Assembly: GCA_013350335.1 (NCBI GenBank)
Contig: CM023542.1
Coordinates: 3,712,025 to 3,776,024 of the forward strand
Length of the DNA: 64,000 nt
From: Chimonanthus salicifolius
Taxonomy: Eukaryota; Streptophyta; Magnoliopsida; Laurales; Calycanthaceae
Reading direction: 5' to 3'
The notes beneath the pieces were generated by a model. The model ran no database searches. It was not told the origin of the DNA and saw only the letters and a program-made list of their open reading frames with translations. Below, in pieces: positions 45,342-57,016 of this stretch; the first letter of the stretch is position 1, and the number at the start of each line of letters is the position of its first letter. A program made the position numbers and the translations under genes.

Positions 45342-47220
45342 TATTTTCATTTCTAGTGATTGGAGTTGCTCGACTTACGCATTCAAAGCACATATGATTT
45401 AGTAGATGGGTGATGATTTCGCCTGATTAGTTTGTAAACGATGTTCTGAAATCTGAAGCAGAATTCTATCCTCAGGTGAAATCTGTGATAGAAGACTCCA
45501 TCTTGATTTGCTTTATCCAGAAAGTATGTAGAGCATACCTTAGAGAGCAGCAACTAAGGCATGCTGCTGTGCTGTATTTGGGTTTTCTGTTCCTTACCAG
45601 ATTTTCAATTATCAAATTGAGAATGTAGATTTCTCCTACAAAAGTATTGCGAACCTCAAGTGCAGGTACCAATCCATAATAATGATGCTCATTGTACAGT
45701 GTTGCATTTTTTAAATTTATTTTAATTATTAATTAAGAAAATTTTGAATGAGAAGTCATCATCGTTTATATTTATCTTTATATAAAAAGAAGAGAACAAT
45801 TGGACCAGTTCGTCACGGATGCGCTTGCTATCTCAAAATGACTGGCACTATGAGAGGAAACGTCTTTTCTATCATATATAAATAAGAATATCAAAACAAA
45901 AAAATAAAAATGAGAGAAATCAATATAGAGAATCAAATTAGAACACCGATTCACTATGTTCAAAGGTAAAAATTGAGGAAGAGATGACTCTCTTGTTACA
46001 ATTCTTTTTCGTCTTTCTCATAGAAAATAACATTATATACTATCCTAATTAGGCTTTACATAACGTGTAATTTGAAAATTAGAAAATTACTCTCTGATGA
46101 AAATTTAGCTCAGGAGTAGTCTCTGTTTAACCTCTTGCAAATTCAATGCGGAGCTCAATCCACGACTAAATTGACAATACATCTCTAATGATTAGGTTTC
46201 ACAGAACTTATTACTTTCTAGCATACATCCGATGTGTGATTCAACACAAGCCCGCGTGACATACTCCTCAACCCAATCCTGGTGCCCTCATTAGGGAGAC
46301 CTGCACCTCTTTTGTATAGGACTCACTCGTCAAGGAAATCTCCACTATAGTGCTCTTGAGCCCACATGATTGATGCATTTGGATGAAGGGTAAATTTTGC
46401 AGAGATGGATAATCAAGGGTGGATAACTAATTATAAATACGTTTGGTCGAAAGAATTTTCAAAAGTAAGAATAAAGAGGTAAAAAAAAAGATAAGATTTA
46501 GATTTTTTACTTTTACCGTTTAGTTACGAGAGAAGGTTAAGAAGAGATAACACCGCAACCCCTTTACTCCTCCTCTGATATCTGATGTCACGTGTCATTA
46601 CAAAATAAGGGGTGCTGCCTAGGGCCTACCCCCACTTATAAATCCGACACCTGTTTCAACATTTCCCACCCACCCAGTAGAGTAGACTCATTATTTCTTT
46701 GGTGTGGGTCCTGCAGGGCCACATGTCAAGTGGTAGGAATTTTGTTGCAGATGGAACCGCCAATCCAATCATATGGCTAATAGTGTCTGGTTGGTGTTCA
46801 ATAGTTTTTTTGGAAAATTTTCCAAAATGGCAACATATTTTATCCGTGCTTACCTAATTCAAAATTTTAAATTAAATAACGAAAATTTGTGAACTAATTC
46901 ATTATTCCATTCACTTATAGCCGTTTATCATTTTTCATTTAGATTTTATAAAGTTAAAATTCTGCCACTAACCACAAATTCATTTCCGATGGGACTGCTG
47001 AAAAAACTCACAAATTTCCACGTTTTTAACCTATTGTGCTTCTGCATTTTATTCTTCAGGGTATCATTTATATCATATTTTATTTCTAAAAATATTATTA
47101 TTATTAAAGCCTAAAGATTCTTTTCTTTATTTTTACTAATAAATATTTTGTTTATTAGACATCGTTCAAAAAAACAAATGATTCATACTTTTTGAAGTCT
47201 TTTTAAATTAAAATTGGTTT
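45342..47220. other. Intergenic stretch without recognised gene
   Basis: No conserved frame was found on either strand. The sequence is mixed AT-rich and repeat-like; no element ends could be defined. Confidence 0.4.
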
Positions 47221-47224
47221 TACA

Positions 47225-47350
47225 TCAACTGGTTGCGGGTTCGAGTCCACGTAACCTAATTTTGGTGTGTATTAAGAGTAGTGGATTCAACCATGAGGAT
47301 TTTAGTAGGACTGTATTTGAATTTCCCACACATAAATCTAAAAAAAACTT
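47225..47350 (+). mobile_element. SINE (family 2) copy
   Basis: A box-B-like GGTTCGAGTCC, then CCTAATTTTGGTGTG, GAGGATTTTAGTAGGACTG, TTTCCCACACATAAAT and an A run, in family order. The head is incomplete. Confidence 0.65.
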
Positions 47351-47497
47351 TTGTTTTCAATTTTATCTATTCATGTAATTTATACTTAGATGAATAAAAA
47401 TATTTTTTAAAATATATTTTTTTAATATAATATAACTCTATAAAACCCATAAAAGACCACAAGTCAACTTATTGAATAAGGATTTCATGCAAACAAG

Positions 47498-47831
47498 TAG
47501 GGTTGCAACTCGGGTCGGGCGGGTTGGATTTTGACCCGAGTTGATATATATGGAGCCTGACCTGATCCGACCCAAATCAACTCAAATTCTGACTCGACCA
47601 GCATTCTGAACCTATTTTAGCCTAATTTTAGCCGTGTCGGATCGGGTTGGATCAGGTCAACTCGGGTTTACTTATAAAATTCTCAACCCAGCCCGACCTG
47701 AATTTCATACGGGTTTTTTATTTTCTCAACCTGACCCGACCCTCTGGCCTGAAATTCTTGATCTGACCCGCATGATTTCTCGGATTGGGTCATGTGGGTC
47801 GGGCCAAAACCCGACCCGAGTTGCAGCCCTA
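47498..47831. mobile_element. MITE with TAGGGTTGCAACTCGGGTCGG ends, copy 2
   Basis: Inverted ends TAGGGTTGCAACTCGGGTCG and CGACCCGAGTTGCAGCCCTA (about 20 bp each, two mismatches) bound a 334-bp element full of GACCCGA/TCGGGTC motifs. The flanks CAAACAAG and CAGAAACAAG are an imperfect TSD. The plus-strand ORF across it is repeat-derived. Confidence 0.8.
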
Positions 47832-48186
47832 CAGAAACAAGGAATACTTTCTTCTGAACATCTGCGGTTATTCAGAAAAAAAGATAATCACAGTTTTGTA
47901 GCAATTTGGTCCAATTGGGGATCATACTTGTCGATTCTATTTTGAAAGCCTTTTTTTTATTTTCCTTTAAAATAAAATATATTTTTTTTTCAATAACTTT
48001 AGTGTTTTGGTTCGAAAAAATGATAGTAGCATATATTCCAAAGGAAAATAGAAAACTTTTTGAACTAGAAAATCAATCTCTTGTATTTAAATTTAGGAAT
48101 TTAGATTACAAATTTAGCAAAATGAAAAACAAATCGAATGAACTCACCCTGATAAATTATTGAACTAAAGTATGGATCTCCACCCC

Positions 48187-48352
48187 CCTTAGGTTAGTTC
48201 GAATGGTTATCTCGCACGTCAGGAACTGGGAGGTGCCAAGTTTGAACCCTACGGACCAATCTTGGTGATACCTTAAGGAGTAGAGGTATCACCCGTTGGA
48301 GTTTTAGTAAGACTGTGTCTGATATTTCTGACATGGGAATTCAAAAAAAAAA
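48187..48352 (+). mobile_element. SINE (family 2), near full-length
   Basis: Box A TTAGTTCGAATGG and box B AGTTTGAACCC, then GGTATCACCCGTTGGAG, TTTTAGTAAGACTG and a 12-A tail at the right end. It is tRNA-derived. The TSD is not clear. Confidence 0.75.
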
Positions 48353-48945
48353 AAGATGAAACTCCAAACTTGGATTCAAACTAGCCTAACAGTGAATCAC
48401 TTGAAACTATAGCCTGAATCAAATAAATTTTACTGAACTTATCAGTGAACAATCTTCCCAAATTGTATTTTCTAAATTGTAATCTTTCCCAAATCATGAG
48501 ATTCTTGATTCTTTCCTTCCCTATTTAGGGATTGTAATTTGTATATAATTGGAAATGATAGAGGACTCATCCAATTCTCAAAATCTTCAGTAACCATGTG
48601 ATTCTATAACACCATATGAATATGAACTGACATAATAATATATACAAATGACAATCACAGTCTACAGTCTACACAATAGTGAAATCATCATCTAACATAT
48701 GCCCAAATTCAAAATTTCAACCTATCTGAAATCGAATTTTTGAGTTCTACTTCTCGAAAAGAAAATAGAAAAAAAAAATAGAAGCAAAGGAATTACAGGT
48801 ACTTGCGGGTCGCAACACTGGCTCTTCGGCGAGTCGAAACAAATAGAAAATATATCTACAGCCTCAAATCCAGGTTACAATTTTGCCATGGATGATCCTA
48901 CAATGAAGCAAATACTAAGTATGATGAACAGCAGAAGGCTATTCC

Positions 48946-48993
48946 TCAATGTGACAGACATTTGCAAGTGAGCACCTTCTTCTCATCCCCATC
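48946..48993 (-). CDS. Possible terminal exon of an unidentified minus-strand gene
   Basis: On the minus strand, a strong acceptor with a pyrimidine tract (CTCTCTCTCTTTTCCTCAG, ending at 48994) leads into DGDEKKVLTCKCLSH and a TGA. The 16-codon frame is of a size that ORF searches miss, and the sequence beyond it has 3'-UTR character. No matching upstream exon or known family was recognised, so it could be chance or a gene remnant. Confidence 0.22.
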   Translation of the reverse strand, partial: DGDEKKVLTCKCLSH

Positions 48994-49441
48994 CTGAGGA
49001 AAAGAGAGAGAGTGAAGGAACTTTAATTTTCTAGACCCTTTAAACAATATGTGAGTGTAGTGCAGTCCACAATTTTTTTATTTTTTTATTTTTTATTAGT
49101 ACACACTCCTCACTCATGTATTAATTAAATGAAAAAAAAATGTTTAAGAGTTTGTCCTACCTTGATTTCATAGAGACATCCATTTTAATAAATAAGAAGA
49201 TATGAGAATGTTAATCAAATTTTAAAAACTAAAATCATCTGACATATGAGTAGATGAGAGTAAAACTTTACCCACCCTCGTAACTTCATATTTGCTTAAA
49301 AAGATGTCAACTCGACATCAGTTGTACCAAAATTATCATAAGGGCTAAAATTATCTTACACATGAGTCCATAGGAGTAAAACTTTACCCACCATCGTAAC
49401 TTTATCTTACTCAACGTCAGCTGTAGCAAAATTATCAGGAG

Positions 49442-49775
49442 TAGCGCTGCACCTCGGATCGGGTGGGTTGGATTTTTTAAAATCCAATCCGACCCGAGTT
49501 AATATATATGGAATCCGATCAGACTCGAATCTCACAACCTGACCCGATCCAAATTCTGACTCGACCCGCACTTTGAACCCATTTTAAACTAATTTTAGTC
49601 GGGTCGGGTCAGGTTGTGTCGGATCGAGTCGGATTAACTTATAAAATCCTCAACCCGACCTGATCCAAATTTCATACAGTTTTTTATATTCTCAGTCCCG
49701 ACCCGACCCGACCTATTGACCCAAAGTTTTCGACCCGACCCGCATGATTTCTCAGGGTCGGGCCAAAACCCTTTT
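49442..49775. mobile_element. MITE of the CGGGTCGG family, copy 3 (right end lost)
   Basis: It starts TAGCGCTGCACCTCGGATCGG and runs parallel to the copy at 47498-47831 (GAGTTAATATATATGGAAT, ACTAATTTTAGTCGGGTCGG, CCGCATGATTTCTCAGGG, TCGGGCCAAAACCC). The right TIR is missing after CCAAAACCC and no TSD was found. Confidence 0.7.
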
Positions 49776-49872
49776 CATGAGGGTTAAATCCTGTTTGTCA
49801 TCTTGAAGTGGCGGCTTCAAATGGTGGGATGCATGGTGTGTAGAGCACCTACTCCAAAATAAATAAATAAAG

Positions 49873-49932
49873 TAAGAAAAAAGAATAAGATATTATTCAA
49901 TATAAGAAAAAAGAATAAGATATTATTCAATA
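49873..49932. repeat. 30-bp exact tandem duplication
   Basis: The unit AAGAAAAAAGAATAAGATAT followed by TATTCAATAT is present twice in tandem, so the duplication is recent. Confidence 0.85.
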
Positions 49933-49939
49933 TATGTAA

Positions 49940-50600
49940 TTGGAGAGATTTATTTGGGCGGTGGATTTGTCAGAGTGGCCATCAGATAATGTGGACATTA
50001 TTAAATTATATAGCATGTTAAAAAAATTATAGAGAGATTAAAAATTAAGGTATTTTAAAGTAACCTCTCACTCTCACAACGACCGCATATTCCCTCTCTT
50101 TTTCTCTCACTAGTATCGAACTCTGTCCACTTTAGGTGTAATTTTTAACCTTAACCAAGGGAGGACACACGGGTGAAACTTAGGCGGAGTTTTAACTCAA
50201 CTTGCATGATTCGATCTGAGAAACAGTACATTAAGTTATGTATTTATAAATTTAAGATCGGATCAAGAAAGGCTTAGAAATTTAAAATCAATCCGATCTG
50301 ATCTGAATTTCAAGAAATATAAAAATTCTGCTGCTGAATTTTTTCCTTAAATTTAAGGTTAAAAATGGGTCGAATTGTCGACTAGTAACTTGGATTGAGT
50401 CAGATTCAATAATTTTATATATAAATTGGATTGAGTTTATTAAGACCCTCCGTCTGAGTTTCAGTATGAGGAGGGCATGAGAAACCACTATGTTGCAATC
50501 TCACTGCATCAAGCACGAAGGAATTGACAAGTTGGGCCAAAAGCTGAAAATTGTAAAGACTCAAGACTTAGGCCCAATTATAGCCCATGATATACTTAAT
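49940..50600. other. Intergenic stretch without recognised gene
   Basis: Parts of 50165-50460 (CATGATTCGATCTGAG, GATCGGATCAAG, TGGGTCGAATTG) may be a very decayed copy of the CGGGTCGG MITE family. Nothing coding is visible. Confidence 0.35.
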
Positions 50601-50612
50601 TAGCCTCACAAG

Positions 50613-50933
50613 CAGGGGTCTAAAAATCGCTTCAGGCCGAAATATCGGTCGATAATTTTCTCTCTCATCCGTTTTTTCCATTCTATTGCATTTCTCTCTC
50701 CTCCGATATTCAAAACCATGAAAAACTATATCGGTTTTTGTTTTTTTTTTTAATTTAAATAAATTTTAAATAACGATTTTTATGCATATGGGCCGATATT
50801 CGGTTCGAATATCGGTCATATCGGCCGATAACCTTTTTTACTATACATATCGTATCGGCCGATATCGTTCGGCCATGAAAAACCAATACATATCGGCCGA
50901 TACGATATGTATTGGCCGATATTTCAACCCCTG
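50613..50933. mobile_element. hAT-like MITE, copy E
   Basis: TIRs CAGGGGTCTAAAAATCG and CGATATTTCAACCCCTG, with a perfect 8-bp TSD CTCACAAG (50605-50612 and 50934-50941). The interior parallels copy A: TCTCTCTCCTCCGATATTCA, AAAACCATGAAAAAC, then palindromic TATCGGCCGATA blocks near the right end. 321 bp, non-coding. Confidence 0.9.
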
Positions 50934-51097
50934 CTCACAAGTTTTGTATTTGGGCTAAGCAAATAAACACCTAGGGCTACAACTGGGTTTGAGGGTTCGG
51001 CAGCCTATAGGCCCAAGTCCGTGCTAAAATAATTTGCACTGATCTTCTGTAGGCTTCACACATGTGAATAATGGATCTCAATGTTCGCCATTAACCC

Positions 51098-51290
51098 TTC
51101 AGGTTTAACTTGACGGTTAAAAACTATAATAAGTTGTGGAGGGTTTTGGATTCAAGTTCCACTCTCAATATACAAGAGTTACTTCTTTTAATTTTAGCCA
51201 GTGTGTGTGGATAGAGAGGTTTGCACATGTCCCAAAGATTTAGTCAGGTGCTCTAAGAGACATGTATATATTAGACTTCAAAAAAAAATG
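51098..51290 (+). mobile_element. SINE (family 1) copy
   Basis: Box-B-like GGATTCAAGTTCCAC, then GTGTGTGTGGATAGAGAGGT, TTGCACATGTCCCAAAGAT, TTAGTCAGGTGCTCTAAGAG and an A tail. Confidence 0.75.
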
Positions 51291-52620
51291 TTGACAGTTC
51301 TAAGTTCGAAAAGCAATTAAAGACGTCCAACTAATTCATTTTGTCATGAATGTTTACAAACTCAAAAACTGAGAGTTGATTAAGAATTCTATTGATTCAA
51401 ATAATTTCTACGAGTTTTTCATTTTGACTAATTTTTTTTTATAAAACTCTTTGACTCATTTAACTCAAAATCCAAGTCGAGTCAATCTAGATCGACTCGC
51501 CCAAAATTTTTAGTTTTTAATCTATGCATCTAATATAAACCAGTAGGGAAATATTTTTCTCTACCAATAGTTTCTTTTATTGTTTATATATGTTATCATT
51601 ATCTTCATCATATAATTTTTTATTTCTATTTATAAGAAGTTGACATTTGAAACTATAACATTTTTTTTATTTTTTATGAAATTATAATGTTCTATTCGCC
51701 CCTTCCAACGTTCATCACATTAAGTTTGCATTATTCAATCGTTTCCTCATTTAAAATTTATAATGAGAAAGGAAAATGTTTGGTATTTTAGAATAGCAAT
51801 GTCGATTTTTGTCACTATAGATTTAGATAAATATTCAATTGAATATTTATTTAGATTACTAAATTTTACTTTTTAATGGATCAAGTCACAATTTTTTTAA
51901 TTTAAAAAATTGACTTATTTTAAATTATTTCTTAATATCTATATAACTTTTTAAAACTATTGTTTGATGTCTTTGATTTATCCAATAAATATGACTTTTA
52001 TAGTCAACAGTCATACACAAAATTATATCTTATATTCAAATTCACCTGTTTTTCAGTCATCACGTAGGGCCCATTTTGTTGATGCATTTAAATTTTAAAT
52101 TATTAACTATAAAACTTTCTTTTAAATTTAATTTCAACCTGATTTATGCCTATTAAATACATCTTCACTATTGAAATGTCATAGAAAATATTCAATAGAT
52201 TTATTTTAATCTAAAAATGTTAAAATATTCAATATTAATCTCTTTTTGTTTCTTCCTCTTCAATTTATAGTTTTAAATTCAATAGGGCATTGATTGGGCT
52301 TGGCATCCAATATAATAAAAATTTCAGATATATTTATGGTACTCTGTCCTAGTCAATAATCACATGGCATTATTTGATTAAATGAGCATTTAAAGTGATG
52401 GATATTTATTTTTCTATAACATAGGTATTCCCGACAAATTTCACAGATATACTGAAACCACCCGTAAACTTCACATATCAGATAAGTCTAAAAAGAGTCG
52501 AACTCAAAACTTCTAATCTAATTCTAGAAAAGTGACAAATAATTGCAAGTATAAAAGTTGCATTTCAAGTTATATGAGTGTTTATAGGTAGGTCAATCTA
52601 TAAAAACTGAATGTTAACTT
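51291..52620. other. Intergenic AT-rich stretch
   Basis: No gene or element with definable ends was recognised. Confidence 0.4.
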
Positions 52621-52654
52621 TAAATAGAAGAGATAAATAATTGATTCTTAATTG

Positions 52655-52790
52655 ATATACGTTGCGTTTGTACTCAGGATGTGCGGATAGAGAAGTTTAC
52701 ACATGCTCTAAGGAATTAGTCAAGTGAGACGTCTGACTAAATTAGGTAGACACCTGAATACCTTAGTCTTAAAAAAAAAATTAATTGATA
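52655..52790 (+). mobile_element. SINE (family 1) 3' part
   Basis: GTACTCAGGATGTGCGGATAG, TTTACACATGCTCTAAGGA, TTAGTCAAGTGAGACG and CTTAGTCTTAAAAAAAAAA in family order. The head is decayed. Confidence 0.65.
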
Positions 52791-53524
52791 TCTAAGTCAA
52801 AGTTAGATACATAGTCACTTATATGCATCTATGAGTGACATTTATTTTCATTTATTAAAAAATTCAATGTCCTGTATTTGCTGCTGAGACTCATCTCATA
52901 CGATTTCATCTAAAATAGAATGATGAAGTAACAGGTTGGGTGTTAGCTAAGCTGGGCTGCAAGGCTCAAATTGTCATAGTCCATTGGGCCTCTATTGGTA
53001 GGATGGCCTAGGCTGGCTTCACTTAACTAACAAGTTAGAAATTATCTTAGGCTTAAAGCCTAAAATGTCTGGCCCAAATACACCAACATGATTCGGCCCT
53101 AGCTCATGATGGCCATCTTACTCGTTGTTCAGAATTTCTTGTTCGAAAGAAATTGATTGGTGCATCAAAATTTTTAACTTTGGTACACTAAAAATGAGTG
53201 AAATACTCATTTTGTCCAATTAATGGAAAGAAGAAAAACGACAGATTGAAACAAATTTGAAAAAAATGAGTATTTCATTCATTTTTTGTGTAGTAAAGAT
53301 AAATGTGTTGGTGCACCAATCAATTCCCTTGTTCGAATCAAGACTTTGTAAAATTTAATTTATAAATATTTAAGAAAAAGCCCAAAACTTTGAAAGATTT
53401 GTGAATTCACAAAGATTTTGAGTTTTTAAATAATACTAAAGGTGTAACTTTGGCCAAGTCTAATATAAACTTAGACTAATTTTCTAAGATGAACAAAGAG
53501 CAATTTGAAGAAGAGAATTGAAGT
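52791..53524. other. Intergenic stretch between SINE copies
   Basis: No gene recognised. Around 53150-53330 an imperfect inverted arrangement repeats GGTGCA(T/C)(C)CAA and TTGG(T/G)(G/T)CACCAA-type motifs, possibly the ends of an old element. Confidence 0.35.
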
Positions 53525-53700
53525 GAAAGTCCTCTACTGGAGATCTTCTGTTCAGATCTCCTTCGATATAAGAAGGGTCACTCCTTATAATTTGTACTCA
53601 GTATGTGCATATAGGAAAGTTTATACATGTCGAAAGATCAGACAAGTAAGAGTCGGGTAAAACACCTAATTACCTTATTAAAGGGAAAAAGAAAAAAAAG
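53525..53700 (+). mobile_element. SINE (family 1) copy
   Basis: AAGGGTCACTCCTTATAATT, GTACTCAGTATGTGCATATAG, TTTATACATGTCGAAAGATC and an A-rich tail follow the family order. The head is decayed. Confidence 0.55.
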
Positions 53701-54146
53701 TTCACAAAGGGAGTTTCTGCATCTAAAACCCTTTGAGCATGGCCAGGCCTGTAATAATGAATTTGGGTGGACCTAAGCTTAGCCTCATCTCAACCCAAGT
53801 TAAGACTATGGTCAGATCATGTGACATTCAATTAGATTGAAGTTGACTGAAGACATGACTTGACCAAACTATATCTAACAGTAACCCAGATAAGGTGAAG
53901 AATAAAGGCTTTTAATAAGGATAAATCTGTTGTGATAGAAGGATGGGTATGTTTGGACCACCTCATCTCACTCTGGGTTTTCATTTTTTTTAAAAGAGAA
54001 ACAGTGGAAAATTGGAAATAGACAAATCTATTTACACTTCATTTTTGTCACTGTTACCTGTTTTTCCTACCATCCATCGAGGGCTGATAGACCTAAAGAA
54101 AAGGGCAACAACCCTTCAAAAGTTTTTTTTTTTGTTTTGTCTGGAT

Positions 54147-54444
54147 CAGGGGTTTAAAAATCGGTATCGGCCGATATATCGGCCGATACGATATGTCGAC
54201 CGATATATCGCTATCGGCCGATATATCGGCCGATAATTTTCTCTTTCTTCTTTGTTTTTTTAAATATCGGCCGATATTTTGATATCGGGCCGATATAATA
54301 CGGCCGATATCAAGGCCGATATTGTGAATATCGGCCGATATTGTGAATATCGGCCGATACGATACATATCGGCCGATATTCACATGCTCAAAACCGATAT
54401 ATATCGGCCGATACGATACGTATCGGCCGATATTTAAACCCCTG
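54147..54444. mobile_element. hAT-like MITE, copy F (densest palindrome array)
   Basis: TIRs CAGGGGTTTAAAAATCGG and CCGATATTTAAACCCCTG, with a perfect 8-bp TSD GTCTGGAT (54139-54146 and 54445-54452). By eye there are ten exact copies of the palindrome ATCGGCCGAT in 298 bp, plus near copies. The near-intact TIRs and CpG-rich blocks suggest a young insertion. ORFs on both strands are repeat-derived. Confidence 0.93.
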
Positions 54445-54479
54445 GTCTGGATTAGTTCAGAATTTTTACACGATTAATC

Positions 54480-54672
54480 TAGAAGGGTTGAAGTGATGAC
54501 GAGGAATCTGTTTGAAGTAGTGGAAGTCGTGAGTTTAATTCTCAGTCCATTCCACTCTAAATGGTCACTTCTTGTAGAGTTATCTGATATATATGGGTCG
54601 GAGATTTACACATACGCTGAAATTAGTCAGATGTTTTTAGAGACTTAAACACCTTTGTCGTAAAAAAAATCA
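54480..54672 (+). mobile_element. SINE (family 1) copy
   Basis: Box-B-like GAGTTTAATTCTCAGTCC, TATATGGGTCGGAGATTTAC, ACATACGCTGAAATTAGTC, AGAGACTTAAACACCTTTG, GTCGTAAAAAAAA. It starts just 35 bp after MITE copy F. Confidence 0.7.
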
Positions 54673-55104
54673 CTTTTTCACTATTGCATTTTGAGTATTC
54701 TAGAGGAGTAAAATTTTCAAAACCTACTTTGTCACTCCTTTCAATTATGTTTTACATAGTGTAAATTTTCAATTTGAAAGGCTTCAAACAATTTTTACTT
54801 GTCGAGAAATTATTCTAGCCATTGTTTCAAAGCTCAGTGAATATATTATCTTTAAGTAATTTCATTATTTATTACTTCAGATAAAAATAGGGGGAATGAT
54901 AAACATAATAGTTTTGATCAAATATGTTGGTCACTAATAGATTTATTCACCAATGTGGGTCAGTAACTATGTTTCACATCTCACTCCTCAGTGATTGAAT
55001 TTTGTAAAACAATTGAGTTGGCTCATCTCATCAACAAGAAATCATAAATATTTGAAAATATAGATAAGACAATAATATAGATAACCCAAACATATTAGAG
55101 TGAT
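54673..55104. other. Intergenic stretch between SINE copies
   Basis: Nothing recognisable apart from AT-rich sequence. Confidence 0.35.
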
Positions 55105-55273
55105 GGTTAGAAACCTATCTTAGTAAGCGGTAGTCATGAGTTCAATTCTCACTCTACCTCAAAGGCTATTCTCCGCAGAATTACTCAATGTGTGTGGGTA
55201 GGGAGGCTTGCACATGCTCTTTGAAGATTAGTCAAGTGCTCTAAAAAACTTGAACATTCTGATCGTAAAAAAA
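55105..55273 (+). mobile_element. SINE (family 1) copy
   Basis: Box-B-like GAGTTCAATTCTCAC, TGTGTGTGGGTAGGGAGGC, TTGCACATGCTCTTTGAAG, ATTAGTCAAGTGCTCTAAA, GATCGTAAAAAAA. This is one of the best-preserved copies. Confidence 0.75.
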
Positions 55274-55666
55274 TTAGATAAAGACAATAAATTTAATAAC
55301 ACCAAATGTTAAGAGTCCAAAAAGATCACAATTGCTTGATTAGATAATGTAGACTGAAGTTGATGGTGTGAGCTGGTTGCCTAATGTATATAAATGAGCC
55401 TAATTGTTTGATTATGGACTGGAACAGGTGGACTGTTGGGCCCGTTGATTGATTCAGACCTAAACAGGTTTGATTATAGTAACTTTGTTGGCAATTCAAT
55501 TAGTTCTCATTCAAGCTTGGAGTTGGAAATGTGATAAGTAATTTGAAATTTTCTTTTAGAAAAAGCCCAAAGTGACTAAATCAAAATAATGGACCCATAT
55601 AAATGAGATTCAGTCTAGAGATCATTTTGTAGTAAGGGTGCAAGTTAGGTTCGGATTAATTCGAGC

Positions 55667-55735
55667 CTAATTAATCTCACTAAAAAATAAAGGCGGACTC
55701 TAATTAATCTCACTAAAAATTAAAGGCGGACTAAT
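55667..55735. repeat. ~34-bp tandem duplication
   Basis: The unit TAATTAATCTCACTAAAAA followed by TAAAGGCGGAC occurs twice in tandem with one difference. Confidence 0.8.
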
Positions 55736-55739
55736 CTAA

Positions 55740-56739
55740 CTCATTTAAAATATGGGTTGGCCTAGGTAAAAAAAAATTGACCTCGATGTGACTAGAGTCA
55801 TATTTTGTATAATTTAACCCACCCAAATTATGCAAATTAACTCTTTACGATGATTATTTTCAACAGTGGAGTTTTATTTTTATAAATACCTTTTTGTTTG
55901 AGTCACATTATTATTATATATGGAGTTATTTATCTATATATATACACTTTATTTTTATATCATTATTTGATTATTTTTAAAATTATAATTTTTTGATGAT
56001 TATTTTTAATAATGGAGATTTGTTTTTATAAATATTTATTTATTTGAATCACACTGTAATTATGTATATAAACTTATTTATCTATTCAACTTACATAAGT
56101 TGAACTGTAATTCGATTTTTAGAAAAAAAAATCAAATTGATTGGTATGAATTAACAAATTATTAAAGTTTTAAAACATGTATTAAGTTAAAAAAAGTTAG
56201 TTATGCCAATTAAATATCTAAACCCAATCTGCCGCCAAAATTGGAGTCATGTGTTGATTGAAAGTGTGTGGCTAGAAAGTCGGTTCTCTATGTAGAGGTT
56301 GGTAATTATGTGGTTGTCAGTGTCAAACAGGCCATTCCCATGTTTCGTTGGTTAGGGTTGTCTATTTATTGATTGAGTCAATGATAGGAACCATTTTTTA
56401 AAAAGAGAGGTCAATTCATTTTTTTTAAATCAATTACCACCCCTCATTTTGTAGCCTTCTCAAATGTCAATCATATTATATAAAATTATTATTTATTAAT
56501 TTATTTGATATATTTTTTTAAGAAAGCAAATCTTTTTCTGGGATAGAAGATAAAAGGTGACTGTATAATTTGAGAAAAGTGATCGGCGGACCAACAAATT
56601 TATCTTTTGTGCATTAAATAAGAGTGAAATACCCATTTTAGTCAAAAAATAATAATAATTCAAACCCTCCTCTTTCCTTTTACCCATTTGTTTGGATAAA
56701 ATGGAATTTTACTCATTTTTGGTATACCAAGGATAAAAG
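55740..56739. other. Intergenic AT-rich stretch
   Basis: No gene or definable element was recognised. Confidence 0.4.
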
Positions 56740-57008
56740 TAGGGGTGAAACTCGGGTCGGATTTTGGTCCTGAATCTGCATGACCCGACCCAAAAATCAT
56801 GTGGTCGGATTATGAAAGTTGGGTCAGCGGGTCGAGTCCGTTTGAGAAGTCAAAACCCGCATTGAATTCGAGTCGGATTGGGTTGAAAGATTTTTAAGTT
56901 AACTCGACCTGACCCAACCCAGTAAAAAATAGGCTAAAGTAAGTTCAAAATGCAGGTCTGATTGGGTTCCATATATTTAAAACCCAACCCAGCCCTATTT
57001 CAGACCTA
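56740..57008. mobile_element. MITE of the CGGGTCGG family, copy 4
   Basis: It starts TAGGGGTGAAACTCGGGTCGG and ends near CAGACCTA. Flanking octamers GATAAAAG (56732-56739) and GATAAAAC (57009-57016) match at 7/8. The interior holds GACCCGACCC, GGGTCAGCGGGTCGAG and CCCAACCCAG motifs. Relative to copy 2 the interior order is inverted. Confidence 0.7.
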
Positions 57009-57016
57009 GATAAAAC

